46,059 nucleotides of DNA from a virus: positions 1-46,059 of IMG/VR virus record IMGVR_UViG_3300046007_009697; one strand, written 5' to 3'. The notes under the pieces were generated by a model. The model saw only the letters and a program-made list of their open reading frames with translations, did not search any database and had not been told where the DNA came from. Positions 7,604 to 16,257 of the stretch are shown here, one piece after another. The translations under genes were made by a program, and so were the position numbers. How positions within the stretch are numbered: position 1 is the first letter of the stretch; the number at the start of each line of letters is the position of its first letter.

Positions 7604-8590
7604 TTATTTTTTCATTTCAATTTTTGCCCATTTTAATATGGCATCCACATCATACTGGTTTGACATATCAAATTCTTTAACAAATGTATTATTCAATAAT
7701 AGCTTTATATTTCTTACTTCATTGAAATTAATAATTGGAGTCCATTTCCAAGTATTTGAATCAACTAAAATTTGTGTATTTATTTCGTTTATGATGATAT
7801 CAAACTTCCACGTTTCATTCGTATTATTTGAACAAAAGAAGTGTAACATTTCATTGTAATAATGGAATAAATAACTTTTATCACCATACCCATTTGTACC
7901 ACGTGAGGTTTCAAGTATTAAACTCTGCTTTGCAATATCAATATCATTCCATTTAATTGAATGAGGTGACCATAACATATCATAATGTATACGCTCAGTA
8001 ACAGGAAATATTTCTCTATTAAAATATTCTCGGTATATATCTATTACTTTTGTAGAATCTGTTGGCATTAAATTTGGATTAAATGTATCCAGATTTATGC
8101 CTAAAAATCCTATAAAAAATAAATTTTTGTTATTAAACTGATCTGAATAAAAACTCGATATTGTGTACTCATTTAAATCGTTTGATATGGTTTTAAATAT
8201 GTCATCATTTTTTATGATTGTATCATATTCTAGCATATAAACTTTACTCAATTCTAATGACTTTAAATATGATAACGCACCAACAACCAATCTAGTTATT
8301 GGAACTGCGTGAGTAGACATTGACCCAATTTGCTTATGGCTTACTCTAAAACCAGGTGTATCATAAAATATCCAATAAGCTATATCAAGATCATAATTTA
8401 ATTCATTTTTTTTATCAAATAAGAAATAATCACAACGATCTATTATATCTTGTGGAGTTGGTGAATGTGTTGCTAAGCATACTTCATAATTAAAACTTTT
8501 TAGTGTTTTTATTAAGTCCCTCAATTTATCTTGCTTTTCAATTGATGGAGTATATGCCGTAATTAATACTACTTCAGAATTTGAATCCAT
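7604..8590 (-). CDS. GT-A-like glycosyltransferase, paralogue of the C-terminal unit of the 1010-residue protein
   Basis: 328 residues. It begins with a nucleotide-binding type strand (EVVLITAYTPS), has LATHSPTPQDIIDRCDYFLF near residue 45 and a YMLEYDTIIKNDD acidic cluster that could bind a metal-nucleotide sugar. The TH..P.P..I....D pattern and the N-terminal layout resemble residues ~665-800 of the 3929-6961 product. A beta-rich tail follows (WKFDIIINEINTQILVD). It overlaps the upstream GT4 gene by 17 bases with no clear ribosome site, so translational coupling is likely. The family is not certain; the glycosyltransferase call rests on the acidic motif and context. Confidence 0.6.
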   Translation of the reverse strand: MDSNSEVVLITAYTPSIEKQDKLRDLIKTLKSFNYEVCLATHSPTPQDIIDRCDYFLFDKKNELNYDLDIAYWIFYDTPGFRVSHKQIGSMSTHAVPITRLVVGALSYLKSLELSKVYMLEYDTIIKNDDIFKTISNDLNEYTISSFYSDQFNNKNLFFIGFLGINLDTFNPNLMPTDSTKVIDIYREYFNREIFPVTERIHYDMLWSPHSIKWNDIDIAKQSLILETSRGTNGYGDKSYLFHYYNEMLHFFCSNNTNETWKFDIIINEINTQILVDSNTWKWTPIINFNEVRNIKLLLNNTFVKEFDMSNQYDVDAILKWAKIEMKK

Positions 8591-9530
8591 TTATAAATTT
8601 TTTTAACAAATCTAAATTATCAGAAAAACTATTATTTAAGTATTTTACATTTTCTACGTAATCATATTTGTTTAAATATACCGGTAAATTATATAGAAAT
8701 ATAGGCATGTCCCACATTAATGCTTCTTTTATAGAAAGCGGATTTGTTTCTTTATCTTTTACGGTACCCTTAGATGTAAACAAAAATAAATCCATAGAAG
8801 AGTAAAAAGCATCAACATCATTGCGCTCCCCCCAAACAATGCAATTAGATGGCAGAGAGTCCATTATTGGCTTCCAGTAAAATTCAAAGTTACCTGCTTG
8901 ATTTCCAACAAAATGAAATTGAACAGGAAGATCTGTAAACTTACTTGCGTATTCGGCTATTTCTTTTTGATTTTTTCTTGGAGTAAATAATCCAACATTT
9001 AATATATGAATTTTATTAGGATCAAGACCCAGTGCAGTTAATGACTCATAACGATCTGGACGTTTCTTCACAATAATTGGATATTCAACTAACTTAGCTG
9101 GCACATTCAACGCTTCAAACTGTTTAATCGAGAAATCACTTACAAATAAAAATTCATCTGGTATAAACAACTTACTGTTAATGTCAAAAGATGAATCGTG
9201 TGTAGTTTCAATTATTTTATATGCTTTATTGGTATAGATTTTTTCCGCAACAGTATAATCCATAAAATACTCTGGCATTTCCTCGAAGTGGATTACATCT
9301 GGAGCAAAGTTGTCTATCACCGATAGAAGTTCAGATTTATCATTATATAGAGTTTTAATATTTGCTATTCTTTTAATTTGTTCTTTTTGAACTATAAAAG
9401 CATCGCCACCTAAATCTGCGTATTCTATTACGAGTGCATCAATTGAATTATCAAGTATTTCTAATTTTCTTAATAGATATTGCGGAAGTCCACCTGTTGA
9501 TAAATGTGGACTGATATACATAACTTTCAT
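8574..9530 (-). CDS. GT4-family glycosyltransferase (GT-B fold)
   Basis: 318 residues. The N-terminus MKVMYISPHLSTGGLPQYLL is the classic GT4 start with the glycine-rich acceptor loop. The C-terminal half has ILNVGLFTPRKNQKEIAEYA (the donor-domain start with the conserved Lys) and DLFLFTSKGTVKDKETNPLSIKEAL (the E-x7-E region). It would transfer a sugar from a nucleotide-sugar donor in the cytoplasm. It is shorter than the usual ~370-residue GT4 enzymes. It lies inside the leftward glycan operon. Confidence 0.85.
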   Translation of the reverse strand: MKVMYISPHLSTGGLPQYLLRKLEILDNSIDALVIEYADLGGDAFIVQKEQIKRIANIKTLYNDKSELLSVIDNFAPDVIHFEEMPEYFMDYTVAEKIYTNKAYKIIETTHDSSFDINSKLFIPDEFLFVSDFSIKQFEALNVPAKLVEYPIIVKKRPDRYESLTALGLDPNKIHILNVGLFTPRKNQKEIAEYASKFTDLPVQFHFVGNQAGNFEFYWKPIMDSLPSNCIVWGERNDVDAFYSSMDLFLFTSKGTVKDKETNPLSIKEALMWDMPIFLYNLPVYLNKYDYVENVKYLNNSFSDNLDLLKKFINGFKF

Positions 9531-9535
9531 ACTTT

Positions 9536-9721
9536 TTATTTTTTGTAATCTGTTTCATAAAACCCGTTGCCATTAAATTTCGGTTTTGAAAGTGAGGCAA
9601 CAGTACGTTCTGCTTCTGAGTTTTTCTCACACTTGCAAATAACAGTAGTTAAATTATAGTTGTGAGTAAATTCATCAAATGTTTTACCGCATTCCTTACA
9701 TTTAAACGTATATACAGGCAT
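9536..9721 (-). CDS. FmdB-like zinc-ribbon protein
   Basis: 61 residues. It starts MPVYTFKCKECGKTFDEF, the signature of the FmdB/CxxC putative regulatory family. The CxxC at residues 8-11 pairs with a second Cys pair (CKCEKN) around residue 30 to form a zinc ribbon. Such small proteins occur in phages and bacteria without a settled function. It begins 1 base from the upstream gene stop. Confidence 0.8.
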   Translation of the reverse strand: MPVYTFKCKECGKTFDEFTHNYNLTTVICKCEKNSEAERTVASLSKPKFNGNGFYETDYKK

Positions 9722-9722
9722 G

Positions 9723-10037
9723 TTACTTACCCAAATAACGCTTTACATATGATAACACATTCTGATTATGCCCATATATAGCCCATTTTTTACAATCTCT
9801 GTAATCATTCTTTACGCCAAATTCGCTGACGTCTGATATCTCAGCGATTAGACCATTTTCAAATTTAATCTTCCATGCAATAGTTTCAAACCCGTCAAAA
9901 TCATCACCTGCTGATTCTGATAGGCATGGGTTTCCAAACTTTGAAGAAAGTTCTCTATATGTTGTGTTTATTACACCAAGTTTTGCTATACCACGTGTTT
10001 TAATATCACGTGAAACCATGAATCTAGGTAAGTCCAT
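9723..10037 (-). CDS. Conserved phage protein of unknown function
   Basis: 104 residues with a good GGAG ribosome site five bases before the ATG. The pattern (YRELSSKFGNP, then AWKIKFENGLIAEISD, then KWAIYGHNQNVLSYVKRYL) resembles a small family common in phages that carries a KFG-P start and a WHIGG-like end. The role is unknown. It is the first gene after a gap with tandem promoter-like repeats. Confidence 0.7.
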   Translation of the reverse strand: MDLPRFMVSRDIKTRGIAKLGVINTTYRELSSKFGNPCLSESAGDDFDGFETIAWKIKFENGLIAEISDVSEFGVKNDYRDCKKWAIYGHNQNVLSYVKRYLGK

Positions 10038-10073
10038 AATAACTCCAAAAAAAAATAACTTATTAATTATACA

Positions 10074-10105
10074 ATATACAACTTTTTATTTAAATATACA
10101 ACTTT
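10074..10105 (-). promoter_or_regulatory. Candidate promoter/operator: two perfect AAAGTTGTATAT repeats
   Basis: The 12-base sequence AAAGTTGTATAT (minus strand) occurs at 10094-10105 and again at 10074-10085, exactly 20 bp apart, in the gap before the 9723-10037 gene. The first copy overlaps the stop codon of the gene upstream. Similar AGTTG/TATAT pairs occur in other gaps. This may be a -33/-7 promoter pair or a double operator. Confidence 0.45.
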
Positions 10106-10340
10106 AATTAAATCTATCCTCAAAAAGAGGAACCATATCAGAAAAATCAGCCAACTTTTTATTTAAAAGCATCTCAAACGTATATGAAATTATATTATCT
10201 TGAGATAATCCATTTTTTTTCATAGTAGAAAACTCATCATTTGTTATGTAAAACGATTTTCCTCCCATAGAAAAATAAATTTTATTACCTTGTTCCCAAT
10301 AAAACATTGGATCTACACTAAACGAGTTGGTATCTTTCAT
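10104..10340 (-). CDS. Hypothetical protein, 78 residues
   Basis: A small acidic protein with an FSMGGKSFYITNDEF segment and no recognised domain. Its start overlaps the stop of the upstream methyltransferase gene by 4 bases (ATGA), so the two are likely translated together. It may be an accessory to that enzyme, but only position supports this. Confidence 0.65.
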   Translation of the reverse strand: MKDTNSFSVDPMFYWEQGNKIYFSMGGKSFYITNDEFSTMKKNGLSQDNIISYTFEMLLNKKLADFSDMVPLFEDRFN

Positions 10341-10972
10341 TTTTTAACCATAATAAATAAATTGCTAGATTTTATTTTATCAGAAAAATCGTCAATCATA
10401 TCATACGTTAATGAGCCAATAATATCATATTCATTTGCGTAGTCTACTACAATTTGATCAATTGCTATTCTAACACCAGGTGAATCCCATTCATCTAAAT
10501 AATCATCAAATACAAGAATACCACCAGACTTTAGCATTGTTGAATATATTTCAAAATCACGAGTAGCACCAAACGTTGAATGATCTCCATCAATAAAAAT
10601 AAAATCAAATTGATTAACATCATTTTGTAGACTATTTAAAACATCATTTGATCTAGAATTTCCTTTGTAATATTTAAAGGCTGATTCCGTATTTTTAAAT
10701 TTATCTACATTATTATTTACGTTCTGTTCAATTCCTTCTGGAACTCCTAGATCTATACCATAACAATTTGTTGGATATGGGTGAGCCGCAACAAGTGCTA
10801 CTGACATTCCATACGCAGTTCCAATTTCTAAATAGTTTATTTTATTGGGACCAAGCGCAGTTCTTATATCATATAACAAATGCGAATGGAAATGGAAGGG
10901 CTGACCTTCCATTCCAATTGATATAGATCTTACTTTATCTAAAGAATCTAAAGTTGGTATTATATTGATCAT
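10337..10972 (-). CDS. SAM-dependent methyltransferase (Methyltransf_24-like)
   Basis: 211 residues. Motif I is NYLEIGTAYGMSV, the acidic residue is in YGIDLG, and the post-I motif is FDFIFIDGDHSTFGATRDFE, followed by GGILVFDDYLDEW. This IDGDHS...DD set is the signature of the Methyltransf_24 group often found in polysaccharide clusters. It overlaps the next upstream gene by 4 bases. The substrate is likely a sugar or surface metabolite, inferred from context. Confidence 0.85.
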   Translation of the reverse strand: MINIIPTLDSLDKVRSISIGMEGQPFHFHSHLLYDIRTALGPNKINYLEIGTAYGMSVALVAAHPYPTNCYGIDLGVPEGIEQNVNNNVDKFKNTESAFKYYKGNSRSNDVLNSLQNDVNQFDFIFIDGDHSTFGATRDFEIYSTMLKSGGILVFDDYLDEWDSPGVRIAIDQIVVDYANEYDIIGSLTYDMIDDFSDKIKSSNLFIMVKK

Positions 10973-11508
10973 AACATATCTTCATCATCTATGAAGGGTA
11001 TTGATTCATCAGCACTTAAATCAGAATCACCGGTATACTGCTGTTTATCATCCGCATTAAAATCACCGATTGTTTTTTTTCTGTATTCAATAAAATATGT
11101 TATGGTTTCCAAATAGTCATCTGCTATTGTTAATTTAGCTTGAACCCAGTCCTCAAAATCTTCTTTTTCATCAACCATTTTATGAAGACGTATTGCATTT
11201 CGCGCAATATTGAATAATTGTGATTTTATCATCCAACCTTCACCGTATTCATTTTCGTTCAATTCAAGCGAATACAATTCATCAATAATTGATTCTTCTA
11301 ATTCATCAATTCTGTTTGATGCTTGTTCGTATAAATTAATTAACTTTTTATTATTTTCATCCAACTTTAATTTATTAAGTATCTCTTGGTGTAGCTGTAC
11401 TGCCACATCTAGTTCAGCTAATTTTTTAGTAAAACATGGTCTATTGATGAATTCTCTCTCATTTAATGAGCTTAATAGTTCCTCTTTAACTATATTTTTA
11501 TTTTTCAT
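10969..11508 (-). CDS. Hypothetical helical protein
   Basis: 179 residues from the ATG at 11508, which has AGGTGGGAG just upstream; an in-frame GTG nine bases earlier lies inside that ribosome site. The sequence is mostly charged helix (residues ~20-75 look coiled-coil-like) with an acidic tail. No family recognised. It overlaps the upstream gene by 11 bases. It is part of a block of small non-glycan phage genes. Confidence 0.65.
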   Translation of the reverse strand: MKNKNIVKEELLSSLNEREFINRPCFTKKLAELDVAVQLHQEILNKLKLDENNKKLINLYEQASNRIDELEESIIDELYSLELNENEYGEGWMIKSQLFNIARNAIRLHKMVDEKEDFEDWVQAKLTIADDYLETITYFIEYRKKTIGDFNADDKQQYTGDSDLSADESIPFIDDEDML

Positions 11509-11905
11509 AGCTCCCACCTATATTTTTTAAATTAATTTTGGATTTTATATTTTTTGTAGCTTGTTTTAATTTTACAAAACGTGGATCTTCTTTATAATCT
11601 GGCTTTATATACATCTTCATCATTTTTTCTTTGACTTTTTCCGTTTCTCTCGGTGATATATACGCAGACAGCGCTCTATGTAGGTATAAATCCGCACCCT
11701 CGGTTGTTATTCCGTGCTGATACTCTCCTAAACTCATTAAAACATAAAGCTTTATCAAATCCTTTGATGACATTTCATCTAAATGACGGACTCCAGTCAA
11801 TGATTGAGCCCAATCCATGAAATGCGAATCAGTATTATAATCGATTTGCATTAAATCTGCTTTATGCTTTATTTTATTTATTATTTTACTGTTATCAATC
11901 TTCAT
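11498..11905 (-). CDS. Hypothetical phage protein
   Basis: 135 residues, basic at both ends, with a central FMDWAQSLTGVRHLDEM segment and predicted helices. No motif I can assign. Its ATG overlaps the stop of the membrane-protein gene upstream (4 bases), which points to coupled translation. Confidence 0.65.
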   Translation of the reverse strand: MKIDNSKIINKIKHKADLMQIDYNTDSHFMDWAQSLTGVRHLDEMSSKDLIKLYVLMSLGEYQHGITTEGADLYLHRALSAYISPRETEKVKEKMMKMYIKPDYKEDPRFVKLKQATKNIKSKINLKNIGGSYEK

Positions 11906-12408
11906 AATAAGAATAATGCACAGACCAATATAGTTAATATAGAAAATAAAGTTAGATATACCCCAGTTTTTGGAATGTTAAAGTATGCCCAAGGACACCA
12001 CCATAACCAATACATATTTGTATAGTTTATGAATCCGAATTCTTTTCCAACTATATAATATAGTAGGTCACACACTCCCATGTACCATGAGATTAAAAAT
12101 GCAATTGATACACATGGTTGTATGTGAAACAGACTTGCGCCAATTAAAATTAAATATCCATGTTGAATGATTCTATATCCAACAACTGCTTCATCTTTTA
12201 TAGGTGACACGTGATGCCATCCTATTCGATCAAAACTTGAAAAATTTAATAGTAGTATGCTGTATAGCAAAAACGGATTAAATTGTATATTGAATATTGT
12301 GAGACAATACAGCAATATTGTCAATATAAACGTTATACCAGCATAATCCATAAACAAAAATTTTTTAAGTTTGTCCAACGAAGTATTAACAAAGTCTAAC
12401 ATTTTCAT
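11902..12408 (-). CDS. Multi-pass membrane protein of unknown function
   Basis: 168 residues. About four to five hydrophobic segments are visible, near residues 22-42, 45-55, 83-110 and 143-168. Between them are WHHVSPIKDEAVVGYRIIQHG and a Trp-rich NMYWLWWCPWAYF stretch. The His and Asp residues near the first loop could bind metal, but I do not recognise the family. The ATG has a strong AAAGGAGG six bases upstream. It would sit in the inner membrane. Phage membrane proteins of this size can act in lysis, exclusion or lipid-linked glycan transfer; none is supported directly. Confidence 0.7.
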   Translation of the reverse strand: MKMLDFVNTSLDKLKKFLFMDYAGITFILTILLYCLTIFNIQFNPFLLYSILLLNFSSFDRIGWHHVSPIKDEAVVGYRIIQHGYLILIGASLFHIQPCVSIAFLISWYMGVCDLLYYIVGKEFGFINYTNMYWLWWCPWAYFNIPKTGVYLTLFSILTILVCALFLL

Positions 12409-12417
12409 ACACCTCCT

Positions 12418-12582
12418 TTATTTGTGTGGAAACATCTGATTTAGTTTTTCTTTCCGTTGATTGCAACCACAATCTTCTTTACCCATGAGAGTTGATATCT
12501 TTTTTGCTAGCTTATCTATTTTTAAAGCTGCTGTAACTTTCGCAACATCATCACCAAGACCAGTTGATTTTTGATTATCCAT
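12418..12582 (-). CDS. Small conserved phage protein with CGC...RKEKLN...FP motif
   Basis: 54 residues (MDNQKSTGLGDDVAKVTA start). It reads through GLGDD, a basic helix (LKIDKLAKKIS) and DCGCNQRKEKLNQMFPHK. That C-terminal pattern matches short proteins I know from Bacteroidota phages and prophages. An AGAGG ribosome site lies seven bases before the ATG. Function unknown; found near virion or packaging genes elsewhere, but that is recollection and not shown here. Confidence 0.75.
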   Translation of the reverse strand: MDNQKSTGLGDDVAKVTAALKIDKLAKKISTLMGKEDCGCNQRKEKLNQMFPHK

Positions 12583-12591
12583 GTAGACCTC

Positions 12592-12906
12592 TTAGATATT
12601 TATGTTTAACATTTCTTTTAATGAATAGATTAACGATTCGTATCGTTTTCTTTTACTTCCTTTTAATCTAGATTTTTCTCTTCTACCTCTATTCTTTGAT
12701 TGAGCTTCATATCCAGAAATTTTACCATTCTTATGTGAAGCGTCCTTACCATCCCCGTTTCCGTATGTACCTTTTTTTCTATTATACCGATTCAGTTCAG
12801 CGCGATACTTACGCATCTTTTTTGATGATTGAAATTTTTCGTACTCATGTTTATAATCACGAGTTTTTTCATTTAAAATTTCTGATATGATATCTGATAA
12901 TTTCAT
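12592..12906 (-). CDS. Conserved basic phage protein (GTYGNGDGKDASH motif)
   Basis: 104 residues, strongly basic. A central GTYGNGDGKDASHKNGKI segment is followed by SKNRGRREKSRLKGSKRKRY. I recognise this arrangement from small proteins of marine and freshwater T4-like phages. Function unknown; the charge suggests nucleic-acid or virion interior binding. Its start overlaps the upstream gene by 1 base. Confidence 0.7.
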   Translation of the reverse strand: MKLSDIISEILNEKTRDYKHEYEKFQSSKKMRKYRAELNRYNRKKGTYGNGDGKDASHKNGKISGYEAQSKNRGRREKSRLKGSKRKRYESLIYSLKEMLNINI

Positions 12907-13256
12907 TATTTCAAGGTCAATAGATACTTCAGTTTATTTACTTCGGCTAACATTTCATCTCTTAAATTTAAAAGATCTGTATCAGATTGAAATTCTTGGT
13001 CAAATGATTGTAAGCCTTTTATGATTACATCTAAATAAGAATCTAATTGTAAATCATCTAAATTTTTTAATGGAATGGAATCTAATTCAAATCTTCCATA
13101 TTTACCCATTCCAACCTCAGCAAACTTATCAATTAAATCACCCAAAGCGTCATATATCTGCCCATACGCATTATGACGTGCATATGACTTGGTTTGCCAG
13201 TGCAAAACCCGCATTTGTTGCTCGAGTTGAATTAATAATTGTATCGCGTTTTTCAT
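12906..13256 (-). CDS. DUF5856/ferritin-like phage protein
   Basis: 116 residues, all helical. The segment MRVLHWQTKSYARHNAYGQIYDALGDLIDKFAE recalls the first helices of Dps/ferritin-like proteins, where His and Asp residues bind iron. Phage relatives are annotated as DUF5856. No second iron-binding set is evident, so metal binding is uncertain. No good ribosome site is seen. Confidence 0.7.
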   Translation of the reverse strand: MKNAIQLLIQLEQQMRVLHWQTKSYARHNAYGQIYDALGDLIDKFAEVGMGKYGRFELDSIPLKNLDDLQLDSYLDVIIKGLQSFDQEFQSDTDLLNLRDEMLAEVNKLKYLLTLK

Positions 13257-13324
13257 GTATTGCCCAGATTATTTAAAAACATTATAGATATAAATATCAA
13301 AAAATTATGATAAAGTTAACTTAT

Positions 13325-14236
13325 CTAGTTCACTTCTGTTAATTTTTTGTTATTCAATATGGTTTGCAAACCTGCAGAAAATAATTGTTCGTTATATTTT
13401 TTATATTCTTCACGTTTATCTATAAATTGTATTTGTCCTTTATAAGTAGTTATCCTATCAAAATAATTTTCACAAACAACTATATTTTTTAATTTTAATT
13501 GTTTTATAGTAGGGTCTTGTAATATCTGTGCTCCCCACATTAAGTAAGTATCATCCAATCCATAGTGACCATAGTTTTCTGGAAATGGAATTACTTTCAT
13601 TAATTCTTTTGAAATCAATGCAAACCATCCACCACCAAACTTCATATAAGGTTGACCATATACGTTATTACGAAGTTCTTCTATTCTCGGTTCTTCGTAA
13701 ATAGTAGCATCTATATATGGGTTATTGGTTGCCTGGTATCCAATTGGTTTATTTATAAAATTTTCATTCACTAAACAATCCCAAGTTGAATCCCATTGTC
13801 TTACAATCTCAGGAATAGATACAAATTTTGTAATTCCGGCACCTTCAATTACATCTATTGAATTGATTGAATGTGGCAATGTGAGTGGGTGAAATATTAT
13901 ATCAGTATCCAACCATAAATAATATTTTGAATCAGAATACGATGCTAATCTTCTCATTGAAGTACATCCATTAATAGTAGTTGTAGTTTCAAAAATACCA
14001 CGAGATGCCCAATCAGTTAGTGGTTTTAATCCTAAAAACTTTTCAGTACATTCTTCTATTGTAATACTACTTTTACTCCAATCAATTATCTCATCCGAAA
14101 CACACATAACAATATTAAATTTAATATTGTCACATTGTTCTTTTGTTAGATAATCTTTTCCAATATTTAATCTATTCAAAGTTTTTTCTAAATCATCAAT
14201 GTCAGTTGGTGATATCCAAATTACAATTTCTATCAT
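13325..14236 (-). CDS. GT-A-like glycosyltransferase
   Basis: 303 residues. The LDTD motif at 109-112 within YYLWLDTDIIFHP matches the DxD metal-nucleotide-sugar site, and a GGGWFALIS...GLDDTYLMWGA segment supplies the usual acceptor/catalytic region of GT2-like and galactosyltransferase-like enzymes. It overlaps the downstream mini-SDR gene by 4 bases. The donor sugar is unknown. Confidence 0.78.
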   Translation of the reverse strand: MIEIVIWISPTDIDDLEKTLNRLNIGKDYLTKEQCDNIKFNIVMCVSDEIIDWSKSSITIEECTEKFLGLKPLTDWASRGIFETTTTINGCTSMRRLASYSDSKYYLWLDTDIIFHPLTLPHSINSIDVIEGAGITKFVSIPEIVRQWDSTWDCLVNENFINKPIGYQATNNPYIDATIYEEPRIEELRNNVYGQPYMKFGGGWFALISKELMKVIPFPENYGHYGLDDTYLMWGAQILQDPTIKQLKLKNIVVCENYFDRITTYKGQIQFIDKREEYKKYNEQLFSAGLQTILNNKKLTEVN

Positions 14237-14718
14237 ATAAAATCTTTTACCTTCCCCATTTTACTAAATACACATATTGTATTTTGACCTGTTAGTGGTA
14301 AATTATTTGTTAATAAAACCAATTGTTCTTTATCAATCATATATCTGTATTCATCTTTTATTTCAACTACTTCTCCTTTACTCTTTTTGTTTTTGATATA
14401 ATTGATAAACGTATTTGGATTATTTCCCCATGTAATATTACCAATTCTAATAATATTGTAGTTTTTAAAATTGGTTTTAATATACTGCTCGATATTACGT
14501 TTATGATTAAAATATGGTGTATTTATTGAATTGTTATCTAGTGCAATTGAACTGAAATAAAAAATGCATTTTGATGTATCTTGTGCTTTTAACAAATCCG
14601 TTTCTCGTTTAAATTCTGCGTCCCTTGTTTCAGAACTATTTGAAACTCCAGCCGCAAAAAATATCGCACCCTCCCTATCTTCTATTATAGAAGCTATATC
14701 ACCGTTGCCAATAATCAT
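14233..14718 (-). CDS. Short SDR/epimerase-like protein
   Basis: 161 residues, about half the length of extended SDR enzymes. The N-terminus MIIGNGDIASII is a reduced nucleotide-binding loop. FYFSSIALDN supplies Ser56/Ser57 and YFNHKRNIEQ contains a perfect YxxxK (Tyr69-Lys73), the catalytic set of NAD(P)-dependent sugar-nucleotide epimerases and dehydratases. The substrate-binding C-terminal domain is nearly absent. It could make or modify a nucleotide sugar, or be a trimmed non-enzymatic relative. Confidence 0.65.
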   Translation of the reverse strand: MIIGNGDIASIIEDREGAIFFAAGVSNSSETRDAEFKRETDLLKAQDTSKCIFYFSSIALDNNSINTPYFNHKRNIEQYIKTNFKNYNIIRIGNITWGNNPNTFINYIKNKKSKGEVVEIKDEYRYMIDKEQLVLLTNNLPLTGQNTICVFSKMGKVKDFI

Positions 14719-14721
14719 AAT

Positions 14722-15573
14722 TTACTCATATTTCTTTGTTAAAACTTTATTCCATTCAGATATTCTATCATATTGATGGACTAATGTAAATGGAATTCCT
14801 TTACTCGTCACAACCGTATCTCCATTCAAAACTGGCAGCGCTTCTACGATTTTATCTCCATATTGTTCTAACATAGTTGGATCAACAGTTGTTCCTGCTT
14901 GACAGGCCCAACCTTCTTCTGATTGAGTAAATCGTGTTATAGATTTATAAACATCAAATGACAGTAGTGTATTTAATGCTGCTTGATCTGGGGTTTGATT
15001 TGGACTACCTACGCATAGCAGATATATGTTTAAAAACAATTCACTCATTGTTTTCCATTCACCTGCTAGGGTTCCGCAGTTATATATTAAATTATCTTTG
15101 CATCTATCATATACGCTTTCACCGAATGCCTCCTTTATATTTGCTCTTCCCCATGTTTCATCTCTATATCTTACACTTTCGGATCCAACATTTATTTTCT
15201 TATCTCCTAGATTCACCTCCAGCCATTCTGACGGGTTTCGCTGGAATATTACGTCCTTTGGATCCAACGCCATCACATATCTTATATCCCCAAAATCCTC
15301 GTTTAATTGTTGTAATGCTTCATAATAGTGCATTTGTCTGTCACACATTATTCTAAAATTTTGCTTATAAAAATACATTTGACGTTGTTCATCAAAATTA
15401 AATGACATAACTATCCATCCTCTACTTCGTAGTTCATCAACAGTAGATTTCGGAACGTTGTAAACGATCATTACTTTGTATCCTGTAAACCCACACCTAT
15501 CTAATGAATTACAGAATATTTTTATATTATCAAATGTATAGTTTGTTATACAAGATATAACCACATCTTTCAT
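14722..15573 (-). CDS. Glycosyltransferase-like protein (DPKD motif)
   Basis: 283 residues. The layout fits GT-A enzymes: DVVISCITNYTFDNIKIF start, RYVMALDPKDVIFQRNP with Asp104 and Asp107 as the metal-binding pair, and a late NCGTLAGEW plus TPDQAALNTLL segment. The last pair recalls hexosyltransferases of the nucleotide-diphospho-sugar transferase group. It is 3 bases from the mini-SDR gene. Donor and acceptor are unknown. Confidence 0.7.
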   Translation of the reverse strand: MKDVVISCITNYTFDNIKIFCNSLDRCGFTGYKVMIVYNVPKSTVDELRSRGWIVMSFNFDEQRQMYFYKQNFRIMCDRQMHYYEALQQLNEDFGDIRYVMALDPKDVIFQRNPSEWLEVNLGDKKINVGSESVRYRDETWGRANIKEAFGESVYDRCKDNLIYNCGTLAGEWKTMSELFLNIYLLCVGSPNQTPDQAALNTLLSFDVYKSITRFTQSEEGWACQAGTTVDPTMLEQYGDKIVEALPVLNGDTVVTSKGIPFTLVHQYDRISEWNKVLTKKYE

Positions 15574-15617
15574 GCTATTTTTTCCAATTATTATATAACC
15601 GCCAAATTTATTTACTA

Positions 15618-16253
15618 TTAACCAAGATGGTGCAAATCTTTATACCCGTGATATACACTGAAATTGGTGTCATCCCAATATCCTGGCTCTGCTAATTCTA
15701 CCCATTTTTCATGTGTATATCCATTATCAATAAAAATACGTTGCTTCAAAACATCGCCTGCCCAACTATAAATGTAATCTGATTTTATTATATCACTTAA
15801 CCCAGATTCTCCATACATCTCATGTATTTTTATAAATGCTTCAGTTTTAAAAATACTCCCTCCACCTAAAAAACTTACATTGTGACGATTTTTTCCACAG
15901 TCTGAAGTTGGGAATCTTTCTATTGGCTTTTTTATATACACATCGTCTTCTAACAATAAAGTCCATTCTTTATTGTATTTTTTACATGTTGAATAAATTC
16001 TATGATGTGATTCCAACATTTTACTTAAATTTACTTCTATGGGATCCTTTCTGGAAATATATCCTTCCACCCTGTCTCTAAACGTAAAATCACAGTTGTG
16101 ATCATTACAAAGGGTTTCATAGTCATTTATTCTTGGAGTTGTTTCATCTACATAAACATCGATTGGCAAATCTTTATAAAATTTTCGTATTGATTCAATA
16201 CAATGCTTAGCTGAATTAAAGTAAAGTGTAAATTGATAATTAAATGCTATCAT
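15618..16253 (-). CDS. GT-A-like glycosyltransferase (EDD motif)
   Basis: 211 residues from the ATG at 16253; an in-frame GTG 48 bases upstream lies inside the preceding gene and is less likely. The EDD at 102-104 within WTLLLEDDVYIKKP is the metal-binding motif, and GGGSIFKTEAF forms the acceptor loop. No strong ribosome site is seen, and the start lies 4 bases after the stop of the PhyH gene, which suggests coupling. Confidence 0.72.
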   Translation of the reverse strand: MIAFNYQFTLYFNSAKHCIESIRKFYKDLPIDVYVDETTPRINDYETLCNDHNCDFTFRDRVEGYISRKDPIEVNLSKMLESHHRIYSTCKKYNKEWTLLLEDDVYIKKPIERFPTSDCGKNRHNVSFLGGGSIFKTEAFIKIHEMYGESGLSDIIKSDYIYSWAGDVLKQRIFIDNGYTHEKWVELAEPGYWDDTNFSVYHGYKDLHHLG

Positions 16254-16257
16254 AGTT

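Noticed and set aside
10074-10105. Direct repeats as a CRISPR array
   Set aside because: There are only two 12-base copies with 8-base spacing; there are no spacers of normal length and no cas operon.
15026-15325. Plus-strand open frames opposite the DPKD-motif transferase gene
   Set aside because: They are mirror frames of a well-supported minus-strand gene.
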